NCBI GenBank assembly: GCA_039545355.1
Contig: BCJJ01000078.1
Span: forward strand, 1 to 29,896
Reading direction: 5' to 3'
DNA: 29,896 bases
DNA from: Trichosporon coremiiforme
Lineage: Eukaryota; Basidiomycota; Tremellomycetes; Trichosporonales; Trichosporonaceae
A model generated the notes under the pieces. That model ran no database searches. It had not been told where the DNA came from and was given only the letters and a program-made list of their open reading frames with translations. The position numbers and the translations under genes were made by a program. Below are positions 10,142 to 21,908 of the stretch, in pieces (the first letter of the stretch is position 1; every line of letters begins with the position of its first letter).

Positions 10142-13100
10142 ATGTCCGGACCCTCCATCTCCGCAACATCGGTGGGCACTGCCGCGACGCTTCCGCCAGA
10201 TGCGGATCTCGCGGTCCGAGGCCTGTACGATGTCTTCATCGACTCGAGGGTGTTCGCTACCAATGCCACCTCTCCTGCCTTAACAACAGGCTTCGGTGCA
10301 CGAGGGCAGCGTCTCGACCGGGCAGACTGGGTTGTCGGCACCGCTTCGTACAAGCCGACAATCGACTACCCACCGTTCGAGGAGGTTTCACCGGGCACGA
10401 AAGTGCAGTTTTAGTGAGTGCAATCTCTTTGGCTCGAGGCTCGCGCTGACATGACCAGTTTCTGCCCGCACGGCAACCCTGTTTGTAAGTGACATACCCT
10501 CTGCGCTTGGGCGCAATGTTGACATCCCAGCGGCGGCGTTCTTTCGGCGACAAGCACAGGTCAAAGCGATCGACACCCTTCCTTTCGTCCAGCCCAGCGA
10601 TTACCCCCCATCCTCCCCGAGCTCAAGTTCATCAGGTCCTTCCACACCGACGTCCGAAAGGGGATTCCCTCGGAGGTTCCGGCCTCCGTGCAGGGTCATT
10701 GCGTGGTGGGAAGATGATCTGGGACTGTGGTTCATCACGGAAGGCGCTGAAGTCGATCTTGGCCCGTTTCTGGACGTTTGGGAGCAGACAATAGGATCCG
10801 GCTGGCCGATGCAAAAGTCTCTCGGCGCGGACGGAAAACCTATTCCTGTTGACTGGGCTGAGGCTTGCAACCTGCTCATGCAGTCGGCCCAGTGTTTGCG
10901 TGCACTCCACGAGAGGAGGTTGTCTCTCAACTTTTGTCACCCGAGTGTGTTTTGGTTTGCGAACAACCAGGTCATCGTCGACCAGCTGTGGCATTCGACT
11001 GCGCTCCCTGGCCTCTCACTCCAGGACATTCTTCCGCCAACGCTCGCTTCCTCGTCGCTGTTCACCCGAGATCCTCTACAGCATACCGCAACCTCTCTGA
11101 GCGAACAATTCATCATCTCCCACCTTCGGTATATGGCACCGGAGGTAGCCATGACTAAGCGTGTGGAGGGCAGCAACGACATCTACGGCTGGGGAGTGTT
11201 CGCTTACGAGCTCATCACTGGCAAGACGATCGACGGCAGTGTCGGCCCTGACATCTCAAGCGTCGACATCCTTGCTGACATCCACAAGCATGTCACCGAC
11301 TCCGCTGAACCGCCGCTGGATTTTCTGAAGGACGTGTACAGGCGCACCAAGGGAGCGATTGATCTTCCTCCGAAACATCTGTCGGACATTATCATGCTGG
11401 CGCTCGCCAAAGACCCGGAAGATCGCTATCACAACTTCGACTCTCTGATCTACGATCTCCGGAAACTGTCCCAGATCTGTCGAACAAACGGAGATCTCGC
11501 CAAGTTCACCGTTGGGGAGGTAGACCGGATTTCTCGCTTCCATCTCCCCTCAACTGTGATCGACCGCAAGGCGCACCTCGAGGTTCTCTACTCTGCCTTC
11601 GACTCCGTGGCGAAGGGTACTGCTTCGAGTCGAGCGGTCAATATTTGGGGCAACACAGGCACTGGCAAGACGTGGCTGGTCGAGCAATGGTCTCAAGCGC
11701 TGGAAGGTCGAGAACAAGGTACCTCTTGCCTTATCGGGTGGTCTCAGCCTATGGAGCAGAAGCCCCTGATCAGCTTCAACCAAGTGTTCCAGTTTCTACT
11801 GGATCGTGTGTTGACGGATCCCCGGGAGGACTCGAAGGAGTGGATGGCCAAAATCAAACTCGCTCTGGGGTCGCAATGGGTGTTCTTCGTGTCGATGCTT
11901 CCACCAGAAACCCGTCGCCTTATCTGGGAAGACCAGGCGCCGCCGCCGCCGTCTCTCGAGTGGAGCAAGTTTTTAATTGCCTTCCGTGGCTGGTCACGCC
12001 GTCTGCTGCAAGTCTTTGCTTCCAAATCTCGGCCCCTCGTACTTCTGATCGACGACATCCAGTGGCTCAGCGACGAGGAAGTCGAGATCTGGCGGGACTT
12101 GATGGACGGCAGCCAGCCTCTGAATCACGTGCTCTTGGTCACCATGACGCGCTCGGGATCGCCGCATCCGTCGTCGCAAACGGCGCTTTCGGCCAGCGCT
12201 CTGAACCTCCATGTTGGCCCGTTCAATGAAGAAGCTGTTCGGCAGTACATCAACATTTGCCTGAACGACCGGGTCGCGAGCTCTGGCGAGGCGTTCTCCA
12301 GCTTCTTGTACGGAGAGACGGGCGGAAGTCCTCTGTTCCTGACAACTCTTATGACCACCCTCTTCAAGGAAGGGGTTGTGGCGTTTGACTATGACAGCCT
12401 GCAGTGGCGGTTCGACCTCGCAGCCTTGCAAGTATACCTTTCGGACGCAAGCTTCGACTCCTACCTTGAGGGCGTAATGCGACGTTTATCTCCAGATATT
12501 CAGCGGCTGTTCATGGTGCGTTGTCTCCCCAACCGAAACTAACGTGCAGCTACTGTCTCACCTTCCATCCGCTGGCATCGGTATCCCGTTGCTTGCTGAA
12601 GCGTTGGGCAAATCGCCTGCAGAGATTGAGGTTATGATTCAGCTGGCCGCTTCGACGAACGCTTTGGTGGTCAAGAACAACACCGTTCGATTCAGCCATG
12701 ACAAACAAAGAGTGAGCCAACAGGCGGGGTATCAGCTGACCGGAAGACGGCAGCCCAGAGACTCATCCCCTCTGAGCAGGAGGGCATCATTCACGGCCAG
12801 GCATACCATATCTTGTCTAATAAGGCTGTCATCGGAAGATACGTCAACGATGCCGTGGAGCGAGCTATGGCGGCACGACGCCTTGGTAAACAGGTGGCTT
12901 CCGACGCTGATCTGGTCGCACTTATCCTGGAGGCTACTCAGCGAGCGATCGCGGCCGCCAACCTCCTCGCCGCTCACCACTTTGTCCATTTCGCTCAACA
13001 AATAATCATCAGTTCTGGTGGCGTTCTGGCTTGGGTCAAGCAGCACCGCAAGATGACATTCGCCTTCATCAATTGCTCGTCCGAACTCGCCAACATCTTC

Positions 13101-16100
13101 CACGAGCATGAGTCTGCGTTTGAGATGCTGGAACAGATCAAGCCGCTCTGCGAGACAGCGAAGGAGAAGATCATAACGTCGACGCTTCTCGTCAGGCAGC
13201 ATGTTACGAGTATGAAGTACCGAGAAGCCGTCAAGGAGATGCTTGCTTGCCTTGACGAATTTAGCTATGGTCTCGAGAACCCCCGGAACATCGAACTTTG
13301 GGAGCCCAAAACCGTGGAGGAGATCACAGAGTTTGAACGTCAACTTTTCTCACAGACAACGACGCCAGTCAAGACCGAAGAGAGGAGCAATGAGGCGCTC
13401 ATCATGGATTTGATCAGCTACGCTGGCCCCACGATCTACATCACCCAGCCTCAGCAACGTTTCTACATATTCCGGATCGGTTTATCCATCGCCAGGCTTT
13501 TGGGCACCATCCAGGATAGTACGGCATATCTCCTCGCAGTGCACTCCATGACGGTACGTGGCATTAATTTGGTAGGACCGCGCGCTGATTGTCTGAAGAT
13601 TAACAATCCTCCTGTCCAGAATGCACTGCTGCGTCTCGCCAAACGATGCACGGCCACCAGGCCGGGCACCTTCCTTTCAAGTGCTGCATTGGTTGCCATT
13701 GCTGGACAGGCTCACTTCTTCCAAGCGCTGGAAGGAGTGACCGAAGAAATGGATCGCTCGTTTGAGGCGTCCATCAGCCTCGCCGACTTTGAGATCGGAA
13801 GTTGTGAGTTCCTTCCCAGGGGTGTGCGTCGATTACTAACGTAGTCGCAGACACTGTGGCGCTCGACATGGCCGCTCGACTGTTCTCAAAGGTACCGGTT
13901 GCGTGGGATATCTGTGCGAGGCGGTACGACATGATTAAGGCGTATGCGACCACCAGCCACCACGTTCTGTTCAATATGACATTCCAGTATGCTGAAAATC
14001 TCGCCCGACCCTTAGGAGAAGAGCCATGGATCCTACTCGGGCAGTTCTTCGGTCTCAACGACTACGAAGCGACGCAGAGCTTCCACATGCACCGCGGCGT
14101 GTACGACTGCCTGACTCTCCGCCTCAAGCTGCTCTTTGACGCGCCAGTCGACGAGATTCAGCGCTCCATCGAGTCCGGTCTGGAGACTGTCTTCTACACT
14201 GAGGGTTTAGTGTACGGCATCGAAATGCACTGGCTCCTGGCGATCGCTGCGCTCCGCTGCCAAGCCGGTGAAGATATCGTCGAGGAGCACAGAGAACATC
14301 TCGCCAAGTTTGCATCATACTCGCCGGACACCAGATACCGTCTGTTGTTCGTCGACGCAATCCGCTCTCTGTACGAAGATCCCTTTGAGTCCTTGGCTGT
14401 CGTGGAGGAGCTTGCCGCCGAGTTTGACAGCGAAGAGCAATACCTGCTCTCGGGTCTGCTGAACTACATTGTCGCGGACGTCTTATTCGAGCGGACTGGT
14501 TCTCTCAAGCTGGTCACTGGCTTTGTGCGTTCTGCGTTCGCTGGGTATCGTATGAGCGGAGCGGCGGGTGCTTGCGAGGTCTTGCGCCAGCGCTATCCAA
14601 TGCTCTGCCCCACAACCACGGTGACGCCGCGCGGACCGACCGAGTTCTTCATGCCGGATCACATCCCCGTCGCCCGCCGACCGTCCATGTCCACGCTGTC
14701 GGTCACCGGTGAGACGATGACCACGTCCTCGCAGGCGCCGAACGGTGGCGGCGAGACGCTCTCCTCGTCTCAGGATACCCAAACCCTGTCGGAGCGCGAT
14801 CAGCTGGATACACTTGCCCTGATGCGCTCATCGCTTGCTCTGGCCCAGGAGAAGGACAGTCTCGTTCTGCTCTGCACCCTGCTCAAGATTTTATGCCAGT
14901 TCATGCGCTGTGACTATGCCGCCATTGGTCTCACCGACGAAGCCGACCGCTCTGTGCTCCGCCTGAAGGCAGCCGGTCCTTTCCAGCGGATTCTCCCTTA
15001 CGATCTCGACGTTGCAGAAGTCTCTGCCCAGACCGTGTGCCCGACCTCAATCATGCTGCACGTATCCCGTACCGGTATCCCTATCACACAGCCCGCTAAG
15101 GTATACCGCCTCCGCAACGACCCCTTCTTCAACGAACGCCCGCCTCGAATGCTGATGTGCCTACCCGTTATCAACCAAGGCATCCAGTCCGGCGTCATTC
15201 TGCTCATGTCGATGTCGAACGCTGCCACTGCTTTACAGTCGGAGTCTGCGCGCGAGGTAATCTCAACTCTCGCCACCTTCGCGTACATCATCCACATGCA
15301 CCACGTCTTCACCAGCCGGTTGAAGACGGAGGTCACGATGCGCACAAGGGAGTTGACCGCTGCGCTTCAGGCCAAGACGCTCTTCTTGTCGCAGTGCAGT
15401 CACGAGCTCCGCTCCCCCCTTGCCGCGATCATGGGTCTGGCGGCCGTGCTGGAAAACAGCGCTGGTCTCACGCCAGTCCAGCGGGAGCATCTCGGCACTA
15501 TCCTTACGAGCGGAAACGATCTCCTGGCGCTGATCTCCAACATCCTCGATCACTCCAAGCTCGAGTCCAACTCGGTTTTACTCGAGCATATTCCCTTCAG
15601 TGTGCGCGACGTTGTCGAATCAGCGCTTGACACTGTCGCTCCAGTCGCCCAGTCGAAGAATGTGGAACTTACGGTGCTCTCCATCTTCAGGAACGACCCG
15701 CCCGGTCTCCTCGGCGATCCTTTCCGTGTCAAGCAGGTTGTTCTGAACCTTCTCTCGAATGCCGTAAAGTTCACACCACCGGGCGAGCGGGGAAAGCGTA
15801 CGGCCAGAGTTACCGTGGAGCGCATGTGGGAGGACCTTGGCGATGGACAGATCAAGATCATCCTGGCAGTCGAGGACACAGGTGTCGGTATCCCCGCTTC
15901 CAAGCTGAACAAGTTGTTCAAGTCGTTCTCGCAAGTCGACGAGTCCATTACGAGGTCGTACGGTGGAAGCGGCCTGGGTCTTGTCATCTCGAGGGACCTC
16001 GCCAGTCTCTTGGGTGGCGACTGTACCGTTGAGTCCGAGTTCGGCAAGGGCTCCAAGTTCACTTTCTCCTTCATAGGTACCCGCGACCCCAATTGGAAGC

Positions 16101-17224
16101 CGACGACCATTCGCCGCTTCCCGCAGCCGAAGAGAGTCTTCGTTTTGTGCAGCCGAGATATGGTGTGGGGCCGCCTGCTGGAGGAGGACACGAAGGAGTT
16201 CAACTGCATCCCGACTCGCTTCGTCGATGACGCCAAGCTCGCACTCGACCCCGGCAGGGTCAACGGCCTGAACTCGGGTATCGAATACGCCTTCATCCTT
16301 ATCGACGCTCCGGCAGTCGACTTCGAAACTCTGACGCGCATGCGCGAGCTTCAACCACGAGCCAAATTCTTATTCGTGACTAGGATCACCGAGATTGCCA
16401 CGGAAATGGACCGACTGCAATTGTCCAGGGAGTCGATCCTCGCCCGACCTCTGAAGTTCAAATCCGTGCACGACGCCATTATCCCGGAGGACGTGCCGAA
16501 GGGCGGAAACCTACGGGCACCGAAAGCGAAGCGTCCGATCAACAAGCAGCTCGGCAAGGACAAGCCGCTCACAGTGCTTGTTGTGGACGACGCTCCGGTC
16601 AACATCCAGGTCTGCCGTCGTATTCTCGAGCTGTACGGCTACAAGGACGTCGACTCCGCTACCGACGGACTGCAGGCCACGGAGCTTGCCGAGAAGCGAC
16701 GCTACGACCTGATCCTGCTCGACCTGCAGATGCCTGTGTTGGATGGCTTCGGCGCGCTGGAGCGCATCCAGGCAAGCCCTCTCGCCGGCGAGCCGTGCTG
16801 CGTCTCCCTGTCCGCGAACGTTGACAAGGCGACGCGCAACCGCTGCGCCGAGGTTGGCTTCTTCGCGGTGCTCGACAAGCCGGTCGACATCCCGCGCCTG
16901 GGCGAAATCCTCATCAAGGTGCACAACCATAGGAATGGGCTGCCGGCCGACGGACAGACGTCTCCGAAAGTGTCTGCCCTGCTCTCGCCCAAGACTTCGC
17001 CTGGGCTCTCGCCACGGGTCTCCCCTGCCAACTCAGCTACACCAAAGCCGTCAGTCAACTGTGCTGCGGCATCATCTGCGCTCTCCCCAATCACATCGCA
17101 TGGCGACCAGACGACGCCGAAGCCACCAGCTGACGACGCCGACCCGCCCTCCCCCTCTGCCACGCCGAAGCCGACGGCCCCCATCAACGCCAAAGTCAAC
17201 GCCTCAGCAAACGGAACCATGTAG
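10142..17224 (+). CDS. Group X hybrid histidine kinase (Chk1/Mak2/Mak3 type): pseudokinase, AAA-type ATPase, GAF, HisKA, HATPase, receiver
   Basis: Exons 10142-10413, 10459-10484, 10531-12515, 12550-12711, 12747-13803 and 13851-17224 give 2291 residues. The N-terminal domain (about 30-410) is protein-kinase-like: it keeps RYMAPE (299-304) and SNDIYGWGVFAYELITG, but has NFCHPSVF and VDQL where HRD and DFG belong, so it is probably inactive. An AAA/STAND-like ATPase follows, with Walker A GNTGTGKT (473-480) and Walker B LLIDD (607-608). A helical region with FSHDKQR leads to a GAF domain (about 1495-1655). The HisKA H-box is FLSQCSHELRSPLA (His 1685), followed by N-box LNLLSNAVKFTPPG (about 1797), G1 EDTGVGIP and G2 GGSGLGL. 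The receiver has acidic VVDD (2080), phospho-acceptor Asp 2125 in LLDLQMP, and a conserved KP. A Ser/Pro/Lys tail ends it. In yeasts this group senses peroxide and feeds the Ypd1-Skn7/Ssk1 phosphorelay; that role here is inferred. A 66-nt in-frame stretch at 13554-13619 may be a further intron (2269 residues if removed). Confidence 0.93.
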
Positions 17225-17748
17225 TTTGTGATTCGCACTGCTCTGTCGATCCTCCTGCTCGACCTGCTCTCGTCCATGCTCGCTGCCGAGCCTCGAGCGA
17301 GTGGTCTGTGTGCCGTTGTGCCATTTTAGAAGACACCCGCCTCACCCCATCACACTATTTTGCATTATCATCGACCGCCATTCGTCTCGTTCTCTCAGCC
17401 CTGATAATGACACCCCTCAACCTACCCTAGAGTTCGACATGTTGTAGCTAGTAGACCTGAGGCTTCGGCCACATCCATGCATTGTATCCCGTCGTGCGAC
17501 CGGGCGCGGGGGTGAGGAAGGCGACACCGGGTTGAGAGGAAGGTCGTTGATCGCCGAAGATGCCGATCGATGCCCGTAATCAGACCGAGCTGATCAAGCT
17601 ACCGAAACGACGTCACTTCTGACATCGCAACATTGCTCACTCCAGCCATCCGCACAACTTGCCGCACCTCTGTTGCCCCTAAGCAGTTTCAAGCACGCCG
17701 AAACTGTGTGCAAGCGGGTTCGTGTAGAGGCATATTGGCAACTCAGCC
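17225..17748. other. Intergenic spacer, hybrid kinase 3' end to Atg22-like gene
   Basis: This 524-base spacer contains the kinase gene terminator (T-rich segments near 17325-17400) and the promoter of the next gene. The frame of the Atg22-like exon can be extended upstream to 17633 only by reading through what I treat as intron sequence further on, so it is not used. No RNA gene or repeat was seen. Confidence 0.5.
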
Positions 17749-19516
17749 ATGGTGGCGGCTTCTGGGCAGACTGCAAGGCCGTCTGCCCTGCATGAGACCA
17801 CGCCGCTCTATGGGCTTTCTGAGCGGGTATATGGCACAACCTCTACACATCCAGGGGGCAGAGACGACGCTCTCAAGGACGAAGTGCCGCTGGAGGGACC
17901 GAGTGTCACTCGGGCAGAAGAGTGGGCATATTACCTGTACTATAACGGTTCGTCTTCCCCCTTCCTCTCTCCTTCCCTCTAACCTCACTATTCCAGCTAC
18001 GGTTCGCCGCAGGTCAAAGCTGACGATAGGCGACAATGGCGTAGGGCCCAATGGATATGCGCCAGTACTGTTCCAGTCTCTTGCGACAAAGTCTGCTATC
18101 GATCCTTCGACTGGTCATCGGTGCACCTCCGCCTCATCCACCGACGCCTGCGTCCTTCCCTTCGTCGGTCTCGATAGGCGCGTCGCCTCGGTCGTTCTCC
18201 TCGCCGACGGCGCCTCCTTCTTCCTCATGACCGTGCTCTTCACGACACTAGGCTCAACCGCCGACTATGGCAACGCTTCCTCCGCCATTCTGTTCGGCGC
18301 GACTATTCTCTGCTGGTGCGCACAGGTCGGCTTCCTCTTCGTCGGCGAGAGGGAATGGCGCACAGCGATGGCGCTGTACATCGGCGGCATGGTTAGCTAC
18401 GGCGTCACGCTCGTCTTCTACGCCAGCGTGTTTCCTCGCCTGGCCAGGAATACACCGGCTACGAAGATTGCACGGCAGAAGGTCAAGGTCGTTGAGGGTT
18501 GCGGAGGCGATGGCTTCCAGGCGGAGAAGGACGCCGTGGAGGCTGAAGCGCTGGAGCGGGCGAGACTCTCGAGTCATTCGACGGCACACAGTAACTGGGG
18601 CTACCTCATTGTCCTCCTTCTCAGTCTGATCTTGCTCCTTCCTTCGTCGACGAAACATCTGCCCCGAATCGAAGTCTACGTCCTGGCTCTGACTGTAGGA
18701 TACTGGTTCCTCCTCGCTCTTCCCTGGTTCACGGTGCAGAAACCGCGTCCCGGTCCAGCACTCCCCAAGGGCGCCAGTTGGCTCACGATTGGGTGGAAGC
18801 AGATCGCTGCCGCCGTGGCACAGAGAAAGAGCCTCCCGTACACCTTTGCCTACCTCGCAGGTTTCTTCCTCCTCGCGGACGGCATCAACACGACTGGCGC
18901 GCTGATCCGCGTCCTACAAGCAAGACAGACACACTTCTCCTTCCTCTCCATCACGCTCCTGAACCTCTCTCAAGCCTTCTTCTCCATCCTCTCCTGTTAC
19001 GTCTTTCTCTACCTCCAGCGTCGTCACCAGCTGCCCTCAAAGCGAATGCTGCTCATCACGAACCTGGTCTCAGTCTTGATCCCGGCCTGGGGTCTCCTCG
19101 GCCTGCGCTCAGAGAGCAGAATAGGGTTCAAGAACAACTGGGAGTTCTGGGCATACAACATTGTCTTTGGCCTCGGTCAGGCGCCGTATTACGCCTACAG
19201 CCAGGCGGTTATGGCCGACCTGACCCCGCCCGGGGAGGAGGGCATGTGGTTCGGCCTGTTCGGGCTCACGAATCGCGCAAGCTCCCTCATTGGACCGAAC
19301 GTGTGTGCCGCCATTATAGAGCGGACGGGGAACGACTGGGCGCCGTTCGCGTTCCTCGCACCTGTCACTTTGGCTGCGACGTTGGTCATTGGGCTCGGGG
19401 TCGATGTTGACAGGGGACATGGGGATGCTGTCGACTTCGCCGCTAGCAGGGGGAGGAAGGGGCCAGAGACGGAGGGGCATAGACCGCTAGAACCGAACGA
19501 CGCCGTCGTCGCTTGA
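17749..19516 (+). CDS. ATG22: Atg22-like vacuolar effluxer (MFS)
   Basis: Exons 17749-17947 and 18030-19516 encode 561 residues from an ATG in strong context (gccatgg). Known Atg22 exports amino acids from the vacuole after autophagic breakdown. Supporting sequence includes EEWAYYLYYNG joined to DNGVGPNGYAPVLFQSLATK, then about eleven more hydrophobic helices. There is a polar loop at the site of the central MFS loop, and late motifs FGLGQAPYYAYSQAVMADLT, PPGEEGMWFGLFGLTNRASS and LIGPNVCAAIIERTGND. The PPG(K/E)E...FGLF..T...SS..GP pattern is characteristic of the Atg22/UMF1 family. I chose the acceptor at 18028-18029 because CTGAC lies just before it and the product rebuilds the NG-x-NG-x-GP family segment. 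A second in-frame acceptor at 17995-17996 would insert 11 residues. Fungi carry several Atg22-like paralogues, so identity with the autophagy gene itself is not certain. Confidence 0.8.
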
Positions 19517-19626
19517 ACCACGTTGTACTTCTTAGATGTCAGTCATGATCACTGAGTCAGTTGGATTTTGGTTATGTTCCGGTGCTACACCATCTATGCA
19601 TAACATGCCACTGGACGCCCCAAGCT

Positions 19627-21581
19627 TTACAGCATGACGACTCCAATGCCCGAGGTCTGCCTGCTCTGCGTCCCGCTCGCGCCGCCGTCGATCGGCGCCG
19701 TCGTGTAGTTGTACAGGTAGTAGTTGAGGTATCCGTCGCCTCCGCCAAAGCGCTGGTCCTGGAGGAAGAGGTTGTTGTCCATGAGGGTGAGGGTGTTGAC
19801 GACGTCGAAGCCCTCGCTCTTGGCCATGACGAGAAGGTCGGCGACGAGCGCGTTCAGGCGCGCGGACAGCTTGGCCGTCGTCTTGGAGCTATCAGAGTCC
19901 GACGAGCCCTCGCCCGACAGCACGCAGTCGGTCGCATAGTAGTACATGTAGGCTGCGTTGAGCACGTCGTGCTTCGGGTGTTGCATAATCGTCGAGGGAA
20001 GGGAGTAGAAGGACATCATGTCCGTGATCTCGTGCGACTCGGGGTCCTGGTTGTCAGCTGAAGCAACTCCTGTGGATAGCTCGCGGCACGCGGTGGTGCC
20101 AACGCATGGCTCACCTCAACGACGTAGGTCCAGACGACCTGCTCGACGCGCTTTCCGTCGACCTCCCGGCCCTGGCCAGACATGAACCAGTGCTCGACCT
20201 CGCTGTCGTGCGAGAAGGTCTGGTAGATCTGGAAGCGGGCGAGGTACCGCCTCAGCAGGGCCGCGACCTGGGGCACATCAGCCGTGGTCATGGCGCGCCA
20301 CCCGGGCGTGCTCGGCGTCGTCGGCACGGCGCACTGCTTGACCATACGCGCGATGCTGGAGCTGCGCGGGATGGGCGAGAAGCCGATATCAACCAGCTTC
20401 GGCGGGTTCAGGTTGCGGTGGTAGTAGCGGCACGTCGAGAAGGGGGTCGGGATGCGCACGCCCGCAGTGTAGATCGCCTGCCAGTTATCCGTCAGGTTGA
20501 CCTGGCGCGTCACCTCCTTGATCAGGACGGGGGCAAGGCGCTTCGAACGCAGCTTCTTGTGCACGCAGAGGAAGTTGATCTCGGCGTTCATGAACGTGCT
20601 GGGGGTTAGTTGGCAGTCTGAGTGCGGCAAACTCACTTGTCGCGTACACGCAGCTCGACGGGGATACCGGAGATGAAGGCGATGAGCTTGCCCGTCTTCT
20701 GCACGCGCACTCCAATGTGCCACTCCTTATTGTAGCCGGGCGGCGTCAGGGCCCTGCGCGTCAGCTTAAGATCCGGCAGCGTGGAGCTTACCAGAGAAGG
20801 AACTCCTTCGAGTAACGGAAACGGAACATGGCAACGTCGTCCTCGACGTAGTGGTCCGTCAGGAGCTCATGCACCTCGGTGATCTGGCGTCAGCTGTCTG
20901 CCACTCAAACCAAGCTTACCTGAGCGTCGTTCTTGACGTCGATGATGCTCCACTCGAAGCCGGCCGGAAGCGCTCCCGGCTCCTTCTTGACCTCGTCGAC
21001 CGTCTTGTGCTCGATCGGTCCCTCCTTCACCTCGTCACCCTCGTTCTGCAGTACAGGCTGCGTCTTCCAGAACTGCTTGTCAGCTACAAGCGGGATGGGC
21101 GAAGCATACTTTGTGGTCAGCGACAGCCTTGGCCTGGCCCTCCATGCCGAGCTGGCTCTCGAGGAGCTTCAGGAAGTCGGTAGCCTTTAACGCCTGCTTG
21201 ATCTGCTCTGAAGGTTAGCCGTGCGCTGTTCCCTAACCTCACCATCAGAGACGTTGCCCTTCTGCTCGACCGGCATGTTGTTCCGGATGAGGTTGATCAT
21301 GTCTTGCTGGGGGTTGGCGTCGCCGCTGATGTCAGCTCCAACAACGCGGTGTAAGCTTACCTGAGCTCAGTGCTCTTTCCCTTTCCCTTTTTCTTCTTCT
21401 TGTTCTTCTTCTTCTTCTTGGCGGCACCAGCCTCTGCGGGTCCAGCGTTGTTCACCTCCTCATCACCGCTGTCGTCCGAGTCGCCCTCGTCGTGGGTCGC
21501 GAGGTCCTGCAGCTTGGACGAGAGCTCCTTCTCAGCGTCACCGCTGTTTTGTGTCGAGGGGCCCGCTTTGTCGGCCGCCAT
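19627..21581 (-). CDS. NMT1: Glycylpeptide N-tetradecanoyltransferase (N-myristoyltransferase), eight exons
   Basis: Reading leftwards, exons are 21581-21361, 21325-21243, 21207-21110, 21072-20920, 20883-20792, 20753-20637, 20598-20115 and 20046-19627, giving 555 residues. The enzyme moves myristate from myristoyl-CoA to N-terminal glycines of proteins, on ribosomes and in the cytosol. The N-terminus is acidic and then lysine-rich ([17 protein letters not shown]), like the ribosome-targeting basic block of other NMTs. FWKTQPV, NYVEDD-like [27 protein letters not shown] and [20 protein letters not shown] are family signatures, as are [33 protein letters not shown] and the GIGVVML C-terminus. 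The terminal leucine supplies the catalytic carboxylate in this family. All seven introns are 34-68 nt, with CTGAC or CTAAC near the acceptor. The 3' end is convergent with the Atg22-like gene, 110 bp apart. Confidence 0.96.
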
Positions 21582-21908
21582 GTCTGTCGTATGGGTCGTG
21601 TGTTGTCGTTTATGCCGACCTTTTGGATGCGTGTATGCAACGACCCGGAAGATGGACGCCGCGCCCCGGCTAAAGGAATGCGCATCCGTGGGGAAATTGC
21701 CTCCACCCTGAGCATTTCTGAGCATCTGCCGCACTCGACGAGCCAGAATGAGCCAGGCGTCACATTACGTAAGGTGAGATTCAATGACGGAGAGCCATCC
21801 TCGCGACTGCCTCTGGTCAATGTCCATCTCCCGAGTGCAGAGTGCAACATCCAATCCGCCCCAGCCAGCAACTTCGGCCGTCTTCCCCAACACCAGAAGA
21901 CCATCACG
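21582..21908. promoter_or_regulatory. Shared 327 bp divergent promoter of NMT1 and the Mlp1/Tpr-like gene
   Basis: The two genes start head to head, so both promoters must lie here. The palindrome TTACGTAA at 21765-21772 sits near the middle. An open frame from 21492 reads in frame into the Mlp1-like start, but the family-like N-terminus begins at 21909 (cacgatggct) and the upstream part has no domain. Confidence 0.6.
21765..21772. promoter_or_regulatory. TTACGTAA palindrome, candidate bZIP site
   Basis: A perfect 8-bp palindrome matching the type of site bound by fungal bZIP factors of the Yap/Pap1 class. It lies 137 bp from the Mlp1-like start and 191 bp from the NMT1 start. The match is seen in the sequence; binding is only inferred, and an 8-mer could occur by chance. 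Confidence 0.35.

Noticed and set aside
17633..17748. Longer single-exon start of the Atg22-like protein
   Set aside because: This frame differs from that of exon 1 (17749-17947) and lacks the EEWAYYLYYN family segment, which appears only with the spliced model.
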